From Dyella sp. S184 (lineage in GTDB: Bacteria > Pseudomonadota > Gammaproteobacteria > Xanthomonadales > Rhodanobacteraceae), in NCBI RefSeq assembly GCF_009766065.1, contig NZ_LMUE01000005.1:124001-188000 (forward strand): 64,000 bases of DNA, read 5' to 3'. Positions 22,485 through 31,939 of this stretch are shown here, piece after piece (position 1 is the first letter of the stretch; the number at the start of each line of letters is the position of its first letter). The position numbers were made by a program, and so were the translations under genes. The notes beneath the pieces are model-generated. The model was not told where the DNA came from. It saw nothing but the letters and a program-made list of their open reading frames with translations, and did not search any database.

Positions 22485-22672
22485 CCATGCATGGTGCCGT
22501 CGCCATGGCTCATGTACAAGCGCAGAAGGTGTGCGGCTTCGACCCAGAAGCCGTCCAGGGCGCTGACCGACTCGGCACACAGGTGCTCGTAATCGGCCTT
22601 GCGAAGGCGTTCTTGCAGCTGCACGGTCATGCGCCCGAAGATCCAGGGAATTGGACGTCCGTAACAGAGCAC
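22481..22672 (-). CDS. Small protein translationally coupled to the phosphopantetheinyl transferase
   Basis: A 63-residue frame starts at a GTG with a good AGGGAAGG site and ends in an ATGA overlap with the transferase start. An inner ATG would give 49 residues. The product is mostly helical and charged, with segments QLQERLRKADYEHLCAES and FWVEAAHLLRLYMSHGDG, and has no signal peptide or membrane helix. I recognise no family. The tight overlap and ribosome site are the evidence that it is translated. Confidence 0.5.
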   Translation of the reverse strand: MLCYGRPIPWIFGRMTVQLQERLRKADYEHLCAESVSALDGFWVEAAHLLRLYMSHGDGTMHG

Positions 22673-22717
22673 CCGAACCTTCCCTCTCCCTGCTTGCAGT
22701 AGGAGGCTATCGCGGTC

Positions 22718-23563
22718 CTAGCGCTTGTCGTGCCGTGCCACGCGGAACTGCTGCACGCGACGGTCGTCGGCCTCGGTGACGTGGAACAGGAAACCACCGA
22801 TCGCCACTTCCTCGCCGACCTCGGGCAGGTGGCCGAACTCGGAAGTGACCATGCCGCCGACGGTGTCGTATTCCTCGTCGGAAAACTCGGTTCCGGCCTG
22901 TTCGTTGAAATCCTCGACCGGGGTCAGCGCGCTGACCAGCCAGTCGCCGCCGGGTTGTTCGTGCATCAGCTCGGGTTCGTCATCGTCATGCTCGTCGTCG
23001 ATCTCGCCGACGATCTGTTCAAGTACGTCCTCGATGGTGATCAGGCCGGCGACGCCGCCGTATTCGTTCACCACCAGTGCCATGTGGTTGCGCGAGCGAC
23101 GGAACTCGTCCAGCAGCACGTTCAGGCGCATCGATTCGGGAATCAGCACGGCCGGGCGCAGGATCGCGTGGATGTCGAAATGCTCGGCGGAGCCGAAGAA
23201 CTTCAGCAGGTCCTTGGCCAGCAGGATGCCAAGGATCTCGTCCTTGTCCTCGCCATGCACCGGGAAACGCGAGTGGCCGGACTCGACCACGGTGGCGAGG
23301 ATCTCGGTCAGCGGGGACTCGGCCGCGAGCATCACGATCTGGGCGCGCGGCACCATCACATCGTCCACGCTCAGCTCGTTGACCTTGAGCGCACCCTCGA
23401 CCATGGTGAGGGTGTCGACGGACAGCAGTCCGTTGGTCTGGGCGGCACGCAACTCTTCAAGCAGTTCGTCGCGGTTGCGTGGTTCGCCGGAAAACATATG
23501 GCCCAGCCGGTCCCACCATGTGCGGTGTGCCGGGCCGTTGGTACTGCCAGGGTCGTCGTTCAT
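22718..23563 (-). CDS. corC: CorC/HlyC-type transporter-associated protein with two CBS domains
   Basis: A 281-residue cytoplasmic protein of the CorC (YbeX) type. After a short N-terminal part comes VDDVMVPRAQIVML, then a tandem CBS pair (about 68-190, including HSRFPVHGEDKDEILGIL and VVNEYGGVAGLITIEDVLEQ). The C-terminal CorC_HlyC domain starts at about 200 (EYDTVGGMVTSEFGHLPEVG). E. coli CorC is linked to magnesium and cobalt efflux, though YbeX may also act in ribosome metabolism. It follows ybeZ and ybeY in the conserved order, with a 115-base gap after ybeY. Confidence 0.92.
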   Translation of the reverse strand: MNDDPGSTNGPAHRTWWDRLGHMFSGEPRNRDELLEELRAAQTNGLLSVDTLTMVEGALKVNELSVDDVMVPRAQIVMLAAESPLTEILATVVESGHSRFPVHGEDKDEILGILLAKDLLKFFGSAEHFDIHAILRPAVLIPESMRLNVLLDEFRRSRNHMALVVNEYGGVAGLITIEDVLEQIVGEIDDEHDDDEPELMHEQPGGDWLVSALTPVEDFNEQAGTEFSDEEYDTVGGMVTSEFGHLPEVGEEVAIGGFLFHVTEADDRRVQQFRVARHDKR

Positions 23564-23678
23564 TTATCGCAGGGATGCTGCCCGCAAGCGGGCGGTATCT
23601 TGAGTTTAGCGGAAAATCCGTGACAATTCAGAGCACAAGCCGCGCTCGCGCCCACGAAAACGGAGACCGGCCAAGGAT

Positions 23679-24149
23679 TCAGGCGTACGGATCAGCGATG
23701 CCAAGACCGGCAAGAATACGGGTTTCCAGGGCTTCCATCGCGACGGCTTCACCCTCTTCGATATGATCGTAGCCAAGCAGGTGAAGCACGCCATGGATGG
23801 TCAGGTGCGCCCAGTGATCGCGCGCCAGCTTGCCCTGTTCGGCGGCTTCACGCAGTACAACCGGGGCGCAGATGGCCAGGTCGCCGATCAGCGGCAGTAG
23901 AACGCCGGGTGGTAGTTCGGCGGGGAATGACAGCACGTTGGTGGGGTAGTCCTTGCCGCGGTAATCGCGGTTGAGCGCGCGACCTTCGTCGGCATCGACG
24001 ATGCGGATCGCCAGCTCGGCCGGCTTGCGCCGCTTGGCGCCGCGCAACGCCGCCTCGACCCAGCGGCGGAAGCTGGCCGGTGCGGGCAGTCCGGCACGCG
24101 GTACCGCATAGCCAACCGCGAGCGCAACCTCGGCAGGCTGCCCGCTCAT
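23679..24149 (-). CDS. ybeY: Endoribonuclease / rRNA maturation factor YbeY
   Basis: YbeY is a zinc-dependent RNase needed for 16S rRNA 3'-end maturation and ribosome quality control. The 156-residue protein has the family metal site [11 protein letters not shown], with His119, His123 and His129 as zinc ligands, and the upstream motif [17 protein letters not shown]. Its ATG overlaps the ybeZ stop (ATGA), so the two are translationally coupled. Confidence 0.96.
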   Translation of the reverse strand: MSGQPAEVALAVGYAVPRAGLPAPASFRRWVEAALRGAKRRKPAELAIRIVDADEGRALNRDYRGKDYPTNVLSFPAELPPGVLLPLIGDLAICAPVVLREAAEQGKLARDHWAHLTIHGVLHLLGYDHIEEGEAVAMEALETRILAGLGIADPYA

Positions 24150-25126
24150 TTGCTGTCCTCTTCCTTCTGCTCGAACGTCTCGTAGGCGCGCACGATCTTC
24201 GCCACCAGCGGATGGCGCACCACGTCGCGCGAAGTGAAGAAGGTGAAGCTGATGCCGCCGACGCCACGCAGCACTTCCACCGCCTGGCGCAAGCCCGAGC
24301 GGGTGCTGCGCGGCAGGTCGACCTGGGTGACGTCGCCGGTGATCACCGCCACCGTGCCAAAACCGATGCGGGTGAGGAACATCTTCATCTGCTCGACCGT
24401 GGTGTTCTGCGCCTCATCGAGGATCACGTAGGAGTCGTTCAGCGTGCGCCCGCGCATATAGGCGAGCGGCGCGATCTCGATCACGTTGCGCTCGATCAGT
24501 TTGGCCACTTTCTCGAAGCCGAGCATTTCGTACAGCGCGTCGTATAGCGGGCGCAGGTAAGGATCGACCTTCTGCGACAAGTCGCCGGGCAGGAAGCCGA
24601 GCTTCTCGCCGGCCTCCACCGCGGGGCGCACCAGCAGCAGGCGTTGCACGCGGTTCGCCTCCAGCGCCTCGACCGCGCAGGCCACCGCAAGGTAGGTCTT
24701 GCCGGTACCGGCCGGCCCCACACCGAAGTTGATGTCGTGATTGGCGATGGCGTGCAGGTAGCGCGCCTGGTTCGCACCGCGACCCTTGATCACGCCGCGC
24801 TTGACCTTGATCGTCACTTCCTGCGCGCCGTCGACCGCTTCGGCGGTGATCGCATCGATACCGGATTCGGCCAGATGCAGGTTGATCCTGACACCGGTCA
24901 GTGCCTCGTCTTCGGTCACGGCATACAGCGCAGCAAGCACTTTCTGAGCAGCCCTGGCGGAAACCTCCTCGCCAATCACCTGAAAGATGCTGCCACGGTG
25001 GTTGATCTCCACGCCGAGGCGCAGTTCGATCTGGCGCAGATGCTCGTCGAACGGCCCGCACAGGTTGGCGAGGCGGGCATTGTCTTCGGGCTCGAGGGTG
25101 AAATCGCGCTGGTTGAGTTCGCTCAT
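24146..25126 (-). CDS. ybeZ: PhoH family ATPase YbeZ
   Basis: A 326-residue PhoH-like protein. An N-terminal KH-like region (about 25-100) is followed by the P-loop ATPase domain with Walker A GPAGTGKT and Walker B VILDEAQN. Conserved segments are [15 protein letters not shown] and [20 protein letters not shown]. The frame is open 39 bases further upstream, but [19 protein letters not shown] is the better family N-terminus. It works with YbeY in RNA metabolism in species studied. First gene of the leftward ybeZ-ybeY-corC operon. Confidence 0.94.
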   Translation of the reverse strand: MSELNQRDFTLEPEDNARLANLCGPFDEHLRQIELRLGVEINHRGSIFQVIGEEVSARAAQKVLAALYAVTEDEALTGVRINLHLAESGIDAITAEAVDGAQEVTIKVKRGVIKGRGANQARYLHAIANHDINFGVGPAGTGKTYLAVACAVEALEANRVQRLLLVRPAVEAGEKLGFLPGDLSQKVDPYLRPLYDALYEMLGFEKVAKLIERNVIEIAPLAYMRGRTLNDSYVILDEAQNTTVEQMKMFLTRIGFGTVAVITGDVTQVDLPRSTRSGLRQAVEVLRGVGGISFTFFTSRDVVRHPLVAKIVRAYETFEQKEEDSK

Positions 25127-25205
25127 AGGCGTGCGAGAGTAGCGCGCCGTTTGTGCGAGGGCCACCGCGGCATGGCCGGCGGTGGCCTGGTTCGGACAGG
25201 AACGT

Positions 25206-25469
25206 TCAGGTGCGCCTGATCAGGCCGATTATCACCAGCAGGACAATCGCACCGATCATCGCGTAGACGATGCTGGTGACCAGCGGGCTGACCAGCATGA
25301 AACTGACCCCAAGCCTGGGCAGCAGCCAGCCGGCGAGGAACGCGCCAATGATGCCGACCACGATATTGCCGAGCAGGCCGAAGCCGAAGCCGCGCACGAT
25401 CAGACCAGCAAGCCAGCCCGCAATCGCGCCGATGAGAAGAAAGACGACCAAAGCAGGTAGATGCATCAT
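25206..25469 (-). CDS. GlsB/YeaQ/YmgE family stress membrane protein
   Basis: An 87-residue, very hydrophobic protein with three membrane segments and the repeated glycine pattern of this family (GAIAGWLAGLIVRGFGFGLL, then GNIVVGIIGAFLAGWLL). Members are small inner-membrane proteins induced by acid or general stress; their biochemical role is not known. The family was once annotated as transglycosylase-associated. It lies alone between ybeZ and another small membrane protein gene. Confidence 0.9.
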   Translation of the reverse strand: MMHLPALVVFLLIGAIAGWLAGLIVRGFGFGLLGNIVVGIIGAFLAGWLLPRLGVSFMLVSPLVTSIVYAMIGAIVLLVIIGLIRRT

Positions 25470-25592
25470 GAGCTCCCAAATTTAACCAATGCGATGTCCC
25501 GCAAGAATCCGTGTTCCGATGTGCAGTGATCGTGATCGAACGGTGAGCGACTCCATGCACGGCGGCGCAGCGGGTATGAATACTGAGTGTGC

Positions 25593-25838
25593 TCAGGGTG
25601 CTGAGCGGTCGCGATCGTGCGTAAGTGGATCCTTGCCTTCGCGCAGCTGCCTCAGGTCGTACTCGGACAGACTGTCGCCGCGCGAGTTGCCAGCAATGCG
25701 TGCCTGCGCGAATGCCAGCGTGGTGACGATGATGCCGATGAAGCCCGCCAGCAGCCAGAAGCCCCAGGCACCGGCGCTGTGACGGGTGAAACACAGCACG
25801 AAGGCGAACAGGGTGAGGACGAGTAACAGCCAGCGCAT
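25593..25838 (-). CDS. Small two-helix membrane protein
   Basis: An 81-residue protein beginning MRWLLLVLTLFAFVLCFT with a second membrane segment WGFWLLAGFIGIIVTTLAFA, then a hydrophilic tail (SEYDLRQLREGKDPL). The longer open frame up to 25931 is not used, because AGGGG lies directly before the ATG at 25838. I recognise no functional family; proteins of this size and layout are common in Lysobacterales. It is divergent from the radical SAM gene. Confidence 0.6.
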   Translation of the reverse strand: MRWLLLVLTLFAFVLCFTRHSAGAWGFWLLAGFIGIIVTTLAFAQARIAGNSRGDSLSEYDLRQLREGKDPLTHDRDRSAP

Positions 25839-25983
25839 GATGGACCCCTGACACATGGAACACGCCGCCTGACGCGGCCGGACGGGCGCATCATAACGCC
25901 GTCGAAGTGCGCCTGGCAGAGGCTGTATCACGGGTTTGAAAGATGTCGCGGCGGCTGAGACATCGGCGCGGCAAACTGTGCCG

Positions 25984-27102
25984 ATGGATGATTCGCTGCC
26001 ACCGCCAACCCCGCACGGTCAGGCTCAAACGAGCCGGATGATCAAGGGCCGCGGTGCCGCCTCCAATCCCGAGGGTCGCTTCGAGAACATCCGCCATCAG
26101 GCCGAGGACGATGGCTGGCAAAGTGCCTTGCTGGACGAAGACGCGCCGCGCCCGCGCACCGAGGTCACCGAAGAACGCGCGCGCAGTGTGATCAGCCGCA
26201 ACGACTCGCCGGACATCGCCTTCAGCCAGGCAATCAACCCGTACCGCGGTTGTGAGCATGGGTGCATTTATTGCTTTGCGCGGCCATCGCACAGCTATCT
26301 CAACCTGTCGCCCGGCCTCGACTTCGAAACCAAGCTGCGCGCCAAAGGCAATTTCGCCGAGGTGCTGCGCGCGGAACTGGCCAAGCCCGGTTACGTGATC
26401 AGCCCGATCAATATCGGCAGCAACACCGACCCCTACCAGCCGATCGAGAAGCGGTGGCGCTTGACCCGCGCCGCACTGGAGCTGCTCGCCGAATGCCATC
26501 ACCCGTGCACCATTGTCACCAAGAATGCGCTGGTCGAACGTGACCTCGACATCCTGGTGCCAATGGCGCGTGAACGGCTGGTGCAGGTATTCGTCTCGGT
26601 CAATTCGCTGGACAACCACCTGGCCGCCAAACTCGAACCACGTGCCAGCGCGCCGCATCGGCGTATCAAGTCAATTCGCACTCTGGCCGACGCTGGCGTG
26701 CCGGTCGGCGTGCTGGTGGCACCGATCATTCCGGCACTCAACGACAAGTACATGGAAGTAGTCATGGAGCAGGCCGCCGCCGCCGGCGCACGCTGCGCCG
26801 GTTACACCACGCTGCGCCTACCCTACGAGTTGAAGCAGCTGTTCCGCGAATGGCTGGCGCTGCACGCACCGCAGCGTGCCGAACACGTGATGAGTCTGGT
26901 GCAGCAGATGAACGGTGGTCGCGACTACGACAGCAACTTCGCCACCCGCATGCGTGGCCAGGGTGTATTTGCCGACCTGCTGCGCCGCCGTTTCGAGATC
27001 GCTTGCCGCAAACACGGCTTTGGTCGCGCCCGCGAACTCGCGCTCGACACTTCGCACTTCGTACCGCCGCGCAAGCCGTCGCCGCAGGGTGAGTTGTTCT
27101 GA
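25984..27102 (+). CDS. PA0069 family radical SAM protein
   Basis: A 372-residue protein with the radical SAM cluster CEHGCIYC (Cys90, Cys94, Cys97) preceded by NPYRG, then SHSYLNLSPGLDFETKLRAK. This is the layout of the SplB-related PA0069 group, distantly similar to spore photoproduct lyase. The N-terminal KGRGAASNPEGRFE is the family motif. Function is unknown; a DNA or nucleotide repair role is only an analogy. A TTG start at 25936 is possible, but the ATG at 25984 is preferred. No clear ribosome site decides it. Confidence 0.88.
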   Translation: MDDSLPPPTPHGQAQTSRMIKGRGAASNPEGRFENIRHQAEDDGWQSALLDEDAPRPRTEVTEERARSVISRNDSPDIAFSQAINPYRGCEHGCIYCFARPSHSYLNLSPGLDFETKLRAKGNFAEVLRAELAKPGYVISPINIGSNTDPYQPIEKRWRLTRAALELLAECHHPCTIVTKNALVERDLDILVPMARERLVQVFVSVNSLDNHLAAKLEPRASAPHRRIKSIRTLADAGVPVGVLVAPIIPALNDKYMEVVMEQAAAAGARCAGYTTLRLPYELKQLFREWLALHAPQRAEHVMSLVQQMNGGRDYDSNFATRMRGQGVFADLLRRRFEIACRKHGFGRARELALDTSHFVPPRKPSPQGELF

Positions 27103-27230
27103 GCTGATCCCGCCGCACGCAACTTCACGCGCTGCTGATGGCTACACGGGTCAAATCGATCGCTGCGAATCGACATTCCGGTATCTGCTCCGCCTCGCGG
27201 TGACATGGGCCGGAAAACATGGAGCCAACG

Positions 27231-27410
27231 ATGTCCTCATTTGCGCTTTATCTTATCGGCATGATTATCGTGATCGGTGGTCTGGCCTATGCCGCCTTCC
27301 TGCTGCACGCACCTACGCAATGGATCATCGTCGGCACGGTGGTGGTGCTGGGCAGCGGCATAGTCGGAGCAGTCACGCACACGCGCCGGCGCGATCCGCC
27401 CGAATCATGA
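27231..27410 (+). CDS. Small two-helix membrane protein
   Basis: A 59-residue protein, MSSFALYLIGMIIVIGGLAY followed by a second helix (WIIVGTVVVLGSGIVGAVTH) and a basic tail (TRRRDPP). GGAG lies 6-9 bases before this ATG, which favours it over the in-frame ATG 12 bases upstream. No functional family is recognised. Its stop codon lies inside a 22-bp perfect inverted repeat shared with the end of the convergent peptidase gene. Confidence 0.65.
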   Translation: MSSFALYLIGMIIVIGGLAYAAFLLHAPTQWIIVGTVVVLGSGIVGAVTHTRRRDPPES

Positions 27411-27455
27411 GCAGTGGTTCCTTCCGGCCGAGACCGGAAGGAACCACTGCTCATG
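27406..27455. terminator. 22-bp perfect hairpin between convergent genes
   Basis: The 22 bases at 27406-27427 (CATGAGCAGTGGTTCC and on) are the exact complement of 27434-27455, with a 6-base loop CCGAGA. The left arm includes the TGA of the small membrane protein gene, and the right arm ends 3 bases before the stop of the peptidase gene. There is no T run on either side, yet the stem is far stronger than a usual terminator. It probably ends or protects both transcripts. Confidence 0.7.
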
Positions 27456-27458
27456 CGG

Positions 27459-29516
27459 TCAGCCGCCTGCTGGCAGATATTTCGCGAACCAGCCCAGCGC
27501 CCGTTGCAGCACATCGCGCTGATGTACAGGGTCGATGAAATGGTGCCCCTCATTCGGATACACCACCAGTGACGTGGGCACGCCCTGCGCGCGCAGCGCA
27601 TGCCAGTACTCGAACGATTGCGGTGCCGGGCATTCGGCGTCGCGGTCGCCGACCACGATCAGGGTGGGCGTCTTTGCCTGCTTGATGAAGTTGATCGCCG
27701 AGCTCTTCGCGTACACCGCCGGGTCGTCGTAGACGCTGGCGCCGAAGAACGGCGGCATCCACTGGTCGATCAGGTTCTCGCCGTAATAGCTCTGCCAGTT
27801 CGAGATGCCGGCGCCGGCCACCACGGCGCGAAAGCGCTGGGTCTGGGTCGGTGCGAACATGCTCATGAAGCCACCGTAGCTCCAGCCGGTGAGACCAAGG
27901 CGCTTGTCATCGACCGGAAATTTCTTCTCCACCGCGTCGATGCCGGCGAGGGTGTCGCGTAGATCGCCGTAACCGAAGTCCTTGCGGTTCGCCTGCACGA
28001 ACTTCTCACCCTGGCCATAGCTTCCCCGCGGGTTCGTCATCAGCACGAAATAGCCCAGCGCCGACAATGGCGCGCCGCCGTAGCCAACGCTGGGCCAGCT
28101 CGGGATCACCGCGCTGGACGGGCCGCCATGCACCACCACGATCATCGGATAGGTTTTCTTCGGGTCATAGTCGGCCGGGTACAGCAGCCAGCCCTGAACG
28201 TGGAAACCGTCGTTGTTCCATTCCACCGATTCGGCCTTGCCCCAGCTCGGTTTCAGTGCAGCATTGATGGCGGTGACCGCGGGTGGCGGCGTACTGGTGA
28301 GTGCGCCGGCATGTACTTCGGGCGCGGCGGCATACGAACTCTGGATAAAGGCGATCTGCTGCTGGTTGTGCGACAGCGATACTGCCAAGGCGGCCGTGCC
28401 ATCGCCAACGCTGGCCGGCAGGGTGAACCACACTTTTTGCTGGGTTGCCCGGTCGCCGTGCACGGCATAGTCGGCCAGCTGGGTCTGGCCATTGCTGATC
28501 TGGTTCACCAGCAAGGATTGCGGGTTATTCCAGCTGATCCACGACGGTGTGACGTGGATGCCGGGCGTGAGGTTGGCCAGCGTGCCGCCCGCACTCTGGA
28601 CCGCGTAGATGTCGCCGCCGGTGGCGCCCTGGTCGCTCATCAGGCCGCCGATGAAGGCGATCCGTGAGCCGTCCGGCGACCAGCGCGGCAGTGCGATCTG
28701 CAGGCCGCGCAACGACCCGCTGTCGGCATTCGCCGGGTCGACCAGAACGGTCGCTGCTGCATCAGGTTTCGCCGGCTGTACGTAGAGCTTGGCGATCCAC
28801 CAGTTGTTGTCGCCTGGTGGCAGCGCAGCGGTATAGGCGATCCGCGATCCGTCCGGGGACCAGTTGAATTCGTAGGCGTACATGCCGGCCGGGGTGAGTT
28901 CGCGCAGCGTGCCGCTGGCGACATCGAGGCTGGCCACGTGTTGTATTTCCACCCCGGTCACACCCACTTCACCGGCCGCCGGCTTCGCCGCCGCCAGCGC
29001 GCTGGCGTGGCGGGTGGCGCCGGGCACATACAGGAAGCCGAGCGACTTGCCGTCGGCCGTCCACTGCAGCGCACGCGCGTAGCCTTTCAATTGGGCCAGC
29101 CGCGCGGGTGCGGCGTTTCCGGTGGTGTCGGCCAGATAGATGTCGTTCTGCATCACCTTGGTGCTGGTCAGGTCGATGCTGCAGTTGGACACGAACGCCA
29201 GGTGGCGCGAATCGGGCGCCCACGCAATGCCGGATTCGGCGCAGCTGCCGGGCTTGGCCGCGGCACTCACCGGGTGCGCGTGACTGCCATCGGCCGCCGC
29301 CACGGTAATCGTCGACATGCCCTGATTCTCGATCACCCAGGCCAGTTGCTTGCCGTCGGGTGAGATGGCCACGGCTTCGATCGGCTGGGCCTTGGCCAGC
29401 TGCGACAACACCTGCTCAATGCGTGGATCGACACCGGCCGGTTCGGAGTACACCGCAGGCGCCAGCGCCATGGCCATCGACAGCATCAGGACGGGCAGGT
29501 GCGGACGTTTCAGCAT
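27459..29516 (-). CDS. S9 family prolyl-oligopeptidase-type peptidase
   Basis: A 685-residue exported peptidase. A signal peptide (MLKRPHLPVLMLSMAMALAP) is followed by a beta-propeller domain (about 35-430) with PD40/WD40-like repeats (ISPDGKQLAW, WAPDSRHLAF, WSPDGSRIAY, WSPDGSRIAF). The alpha/beta-hydrolase domain carries the nucleophile motif GWSYGG (Ser546), the acid in GDRDAECP and the histidine in NEGHHF. Members cut short peptides or acyl-peptides. GGAG lies 6 bases before the chosen ATG; an ATG five codons upstream is the alternative. It probably acts in the periplasm. Confidence 0.92.
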   Translation of the reverse strand: MLKRPHLPVLMLSMAMALAPAVYSEPAGVDPRIEQVLSQLAKAQPIEAVAISPDGKQLAWVIENQGMSTITVAAADGSHAHPVSAAAKPGSCAESGIAWAPDSRHLAFVSNCSIDLTSTKVMQNDIYLADTTGNAAPARLAQLKGYARALQWTADGKSLGFLYVPGATRHASALAAAKPAAGEVGVTGVEIQHVASLDVASGTLRELTPAGMYAYEFNWSPDGSRIAYTAALPPGDNNWWIAKLYVQPAKPDAAATVLVDPANADSGSLRGLQIALPRWSPDGSRIAFIGGLMSDQGATGGDIYAVQSAGGTLANLTPGIHVTPSWISWNNPQSLLVNQISNGQTQLADYAVHGDRATQQKVWFTLPASVGDGTAALAVSLSHNQQQIAFIQSSYAAAPEVHAGALTSTPPPAVTAINAALKPSWGKAESVEWNNDGFHVQGWLLYPADYDPKKTYPMIVVVHGGPSSAVIPSWPSVGYGGAPLSALGYFVLMTNPRGSYGQGEKFVQANRKDFGYGDLRDTLAGIDAVEKKFPVDDKRLGLTGWSYGGFMSMFAPTQTQRFRAVVAGAGISNWQSYYGENLIDQWMPPFFGASVYDDPAVYAKSSAINFIKQAKTPTLIVVGDRDAECPAPQSFEYWHALRAQGVPTSLVVYPNEGHHFIDPVHQRDVLQRALGWFAKYLPAGG

Positions 29517-29609
29517 GGTGGGCTCCGGCATGGGTAAACCACCACGCTACAACCGGGCACCCCGTGCGCCAAGTGCAGGAGGGCATGGCCTGGCGAATGC
29601 GGCGGCGGG

Positions 29610-30545
29610 TCAGTGCGCGGGTGTCGACGCGGCGGCGGCCTGACGTGCCGCAGTCATCGCGGCGAGCTTGGCACGGATGCCCGGGATCGCCGCCAGCGCT
29701 GCCCGCTCACCTTCGAGGATGGCCTGGTTCTTCTGCTCGAAATCGGTCGGGCCGATGCCGCTGATGTTGGGCCGGATCACCACGTCGGCGCGCGCCATTT
29801 CCTGGGCGCCCAGTTGCTGGCCCATGATCGCGATGGTCTGGCCGACGATGTTCACCATGCCCTGTGGATTGCTGCCGCTGGGCTTGGTCGAGATATCCAC
29901 CGCGATCACGAAATCGGCGCCGAGCTGGCGCGCCGCGTCCACCGGCACCGGACTGACCACGCCGCCATCGACATAGTGCTTGCCGCGAATTTCGACCGGT
30001 TCGAACACGCCGGGAATGCTGGAGGATGCGCGCACCGCCTGGCCGGTATTGCCGCTCACGAACACCGTGCGCTGGCCGGTTTCCAGCTCGGTGGCGACAG
30101 CCGCGAACGGGATTTTCAATCGCTCGATAGGGCGCTGCCCAACCAGCTGGTTGACGTAATCCTGCAGCGCCTGCCCCTGCACCAGACCACCGGAGAACAG
30201 CCGCACGTCGCGGATCTTCGTCTCATCCAGACCGAACGCGGTCTGCTGCAACTGGAACGCATCCATGCCGCTGGCATACAGCGCACCGACCACGCTGCCG
30301 GCGCTGGTGCCGGCGACCACATCCGGATGGATGCCGCTGGCTTCCAGCATCTTGATCACGCCGATATGCGCGAAACCTTTCGCGGCGCCACCGCCGAGTG
30401 CGAGGCCGATCTTCAGCTCCACCGGTGCAGGCGGCGGCACGATGACTGGCGGTGCTGGCGTGGGCTTGCTGCCACCGAAGCATGCGCTCAGCGCGAGCGT
30501 GGCGAGCAGAGGCAGCAGATAGCGGCGGGAGGACATCGGTCGCAT
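29610..30545 (-). CDS. Patatin-like phospholipase, lipoprotein
   Basis: A 311-residue protein with a lipobox (LALSAC, Cys22), a proline-rich linker and a patatin domain. The domain has the oxyanion loop GGGAAKG, nucleophile GTSAGS (Ser81) and catalytic Asp193 in DGG, similar in layout to the RssA/YlbK group. It is likely anchored in the cell envelope and hydrolyses acyl chains; the true substrate is unknown. A start three codons downstream (MSSRRYLL) is equally possible. It stands 93 bases before the S9 peptidase gene on the same strand. Confidence 0.88.
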   Translation of the reverse strand: MRPMSSRRYLLPLLATLALSACFGGSKPTPAPPVIVPPPAPVELKIGLALGGGAAKGFAHIGVIKMLEASGIHPDVVAGTSAGSVVGALYASGMDAFQLQQTAFGLDETKIRDVRLFSGGLVQGQALQDYVNQLVGQRPIERLKIPFAAVATELETGQRTVFVSGNTGQAVRASSSIPGVFEPVEIRGKHYVDGGVVSPVPVDAARQLGADFVIAVDISTKPSGSNPQGMVNIVGQTIAIMGQQLGAQEMARADVVIRPNISGIGPTDFEQKNQAILEGERAALAAIPGIRAKLAAMTAARQAAAASTPAH

Positions 30546-30621
30546 CGCGTGGGAGAGGGTGGGGGTGTGAGTCTATGGCTGAATCATGGCGTGACCGGGG
30601 CACGGAACGGGCCATGTGCTT

Positions 30622-30647
30622 GCACCCTCTCGATGGGAAGAGGGTGC
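30622..30647 (-). terminator. Hairpin after fbp
   Basis: GCACCCTCT (30622-30630) pairs with AGAGGGTGC (30639-30647) around an 8-base loop. It starts 7 bases past the fbp stop when read leftward. The T run is poor (AAGCACA follows), so termination efficiency is uncertain. Confidence 0.55.
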
Positions 30648-30654
30648 TGCTGTA

Positions 30655-31686
30655 TCAGCTCTGCGCGCCGTCCGCTTCCTGGTGGTAATGCGTGGCCACC
30701 TCGACTTCCTTCTTCGAGCCGAGGAAGACCGGCACGCGCTGGTGCAGTCCGGTTGGCTGTAGTTCCATGATGCGTTCGCGTCCGGTGGTTGCCGCGCCGC
30801 CGGCCTGCTCGATGATGAAGGCCATCGGGTTGGCCTCGTACATCAGGCGTAGTTTGCCGCCCTGCTTGAGGATCTTCGCGTCCAGCGGGTAATAGAACAC
30901 ACCGCCGCGAGTCACGATGCGGTGCACGTCGGCCACCATCGAGGCGACCCAGCGCATGTTGAAGTCCTTGCCGCGCGGACCTTCCTTGCCGGCCAGCAGC
31001 TCGCCGATGTAGCGCTGCATCGGCGCCTGCCAGTGGCGCTGGTTCGACATGTTGATGGCGAACTCGGTGGCTTCTTCCGGGATCCGGATGCCGCGCCGGC
31101 TCAGCATGAAACTGCCGACCTCGCGCTCCAGGGTGAACTCGTGGGTGCCGTGGCCGAAGGTGAGCACCAGCACCGTGGCCGGCCCGTACACCACGTAACC
31201 GGCGGCGAGTTGGGTGGTGCCCGGCTGCATGAAGTGCTCGGCCCGCGGTTCGGTCACGTCGTCCGGACAGCGCAATACCGAGAAGATCGTGCCGACCGAA
31301 ATGTTCACGTCGATGTTCGAGCTGCCGTCCAGCGGATCGAACAACAGCAGGTGGTTGCCCTTCGGATAACCGTCCGGAATCTGCTGCGGATCTTCCATCT
31401 CCTCGGAAGCGCAGGCGGCGAGGTGGCCGCCCCAGGCATTTGCCTCCAGCAGGATCTCGTTGGAGATCACGTCCAGCTTCTTCTGCGCCTCGCCCTGGAT
31501 GTTCATGCTCAGCGCATCGTCGCTGCCCGCCATGCCCAGCACGCCACCGAGTGCGCCCTTGTTGGTGGCGACCGCGATGCGTTTGCAGGCGCGCGCGACC
31601 ACTTCGATCAGCAGTGAAAGTTCGGCATTGATGTGGCCAGCGCGGCGTTCCTCGATCAGGAACTGGATCAGCGAAATGGGCTTCAT
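30655..31686 (-). CDS. fbp: Class 1 fructose-1,6-bisphosphatase
   Basis: The enzyme removes the 1-phosphate of fructose 1,6-bisphosphate, the committed step of gluconeogenesis. The 343-residue length matches the family. Metal ligands are seen in [20 protein letters not shown] (Asp117, Asp120), with the acidic pair SEEMED just before. The C-terminal part includes [20 protein letters not shown] and [14 protein letters not shown]. The open frame continues 75 bases upstream into a palindromic repeat, but [20 protein letters not shown] is the right N-terminus. Confidence 0.95.
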   Translation of the reverse strand: MKPISLIQFLIEERRAGHINAELSLLIEVVARACKRIAVATNKGALGGVLGMAGSDDALSMNIQGEAQKKLDVISNEILLEANAWGGHLAACASEEMEDPQQIPDGYPKGNHLLLFDPLDGSSNIDVNISVGTIFSVLRCPDDVTEPRAEHFMQPGTTQLAAGYVVYGPATVLVLTFGHGTHEFTLEREVGSFMLSRRGIRIPEEATEFAINMSNQRHWQAPMQRYIGELLAGKEGPRGKDFNMRWVASMVADVHRIVTRGGVFYYPLDAKILKQGGKLRLMYEANPMAFIIEQAGGAATTGRERIMELQPTGLHQRVPVFLGSKKEVEVATHYHQEADGAQS

Positions 31687-31755
31687 GTCGGGTCCGGGCA
31701 AAAGGAAGGCATATTGTCCCGGCTCCGGCTGAACGGCGCCAGCGGTAGTGATAGC

Positions 31756-31780
31756 CGTCATTCCGGCGAAGGCCGGAATC
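31756..31780 (+). repeat. REP-like palindrome, copy 1
   Basis: The core ATTCCGGCGAAGGCCGGAAT (31760-31779) has 8-bp arms and a GAAG loop, headed by CGTC. It is inverted relative to copy 2, 58 bases away. It lies just upstream of fbp. Confidence 0.85.
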
Positions 31781-31837
31781 CAGTCTCTACGGCTTGAAGG
31801 TATGCGTTGGATGACCAGCTTCGCTGTTGAGAAGAGC

Positions 31838-31862
31838 GATTCCGGCCTTCGCCGGAATGACG
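31838..31862 (-). repeat. REP-like palindrome, copy 2
   Basis: The exact complement of copy 1. The 20-odd bases before it (GATGACCAGCTTCGCTGTTG, from 31810) recur before copy 7 at about 56962, so the repeated unit is longer than the hairpin alone. Confidence 0.85.
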
Positions 31863-31939
31863 AGCAAGGTGGCCGCTACTGACAGCACGTTGGCAGCAGG
31901 GGCTAGCCATGCTGTACCTCCACAGCGGAGGGATACGAC

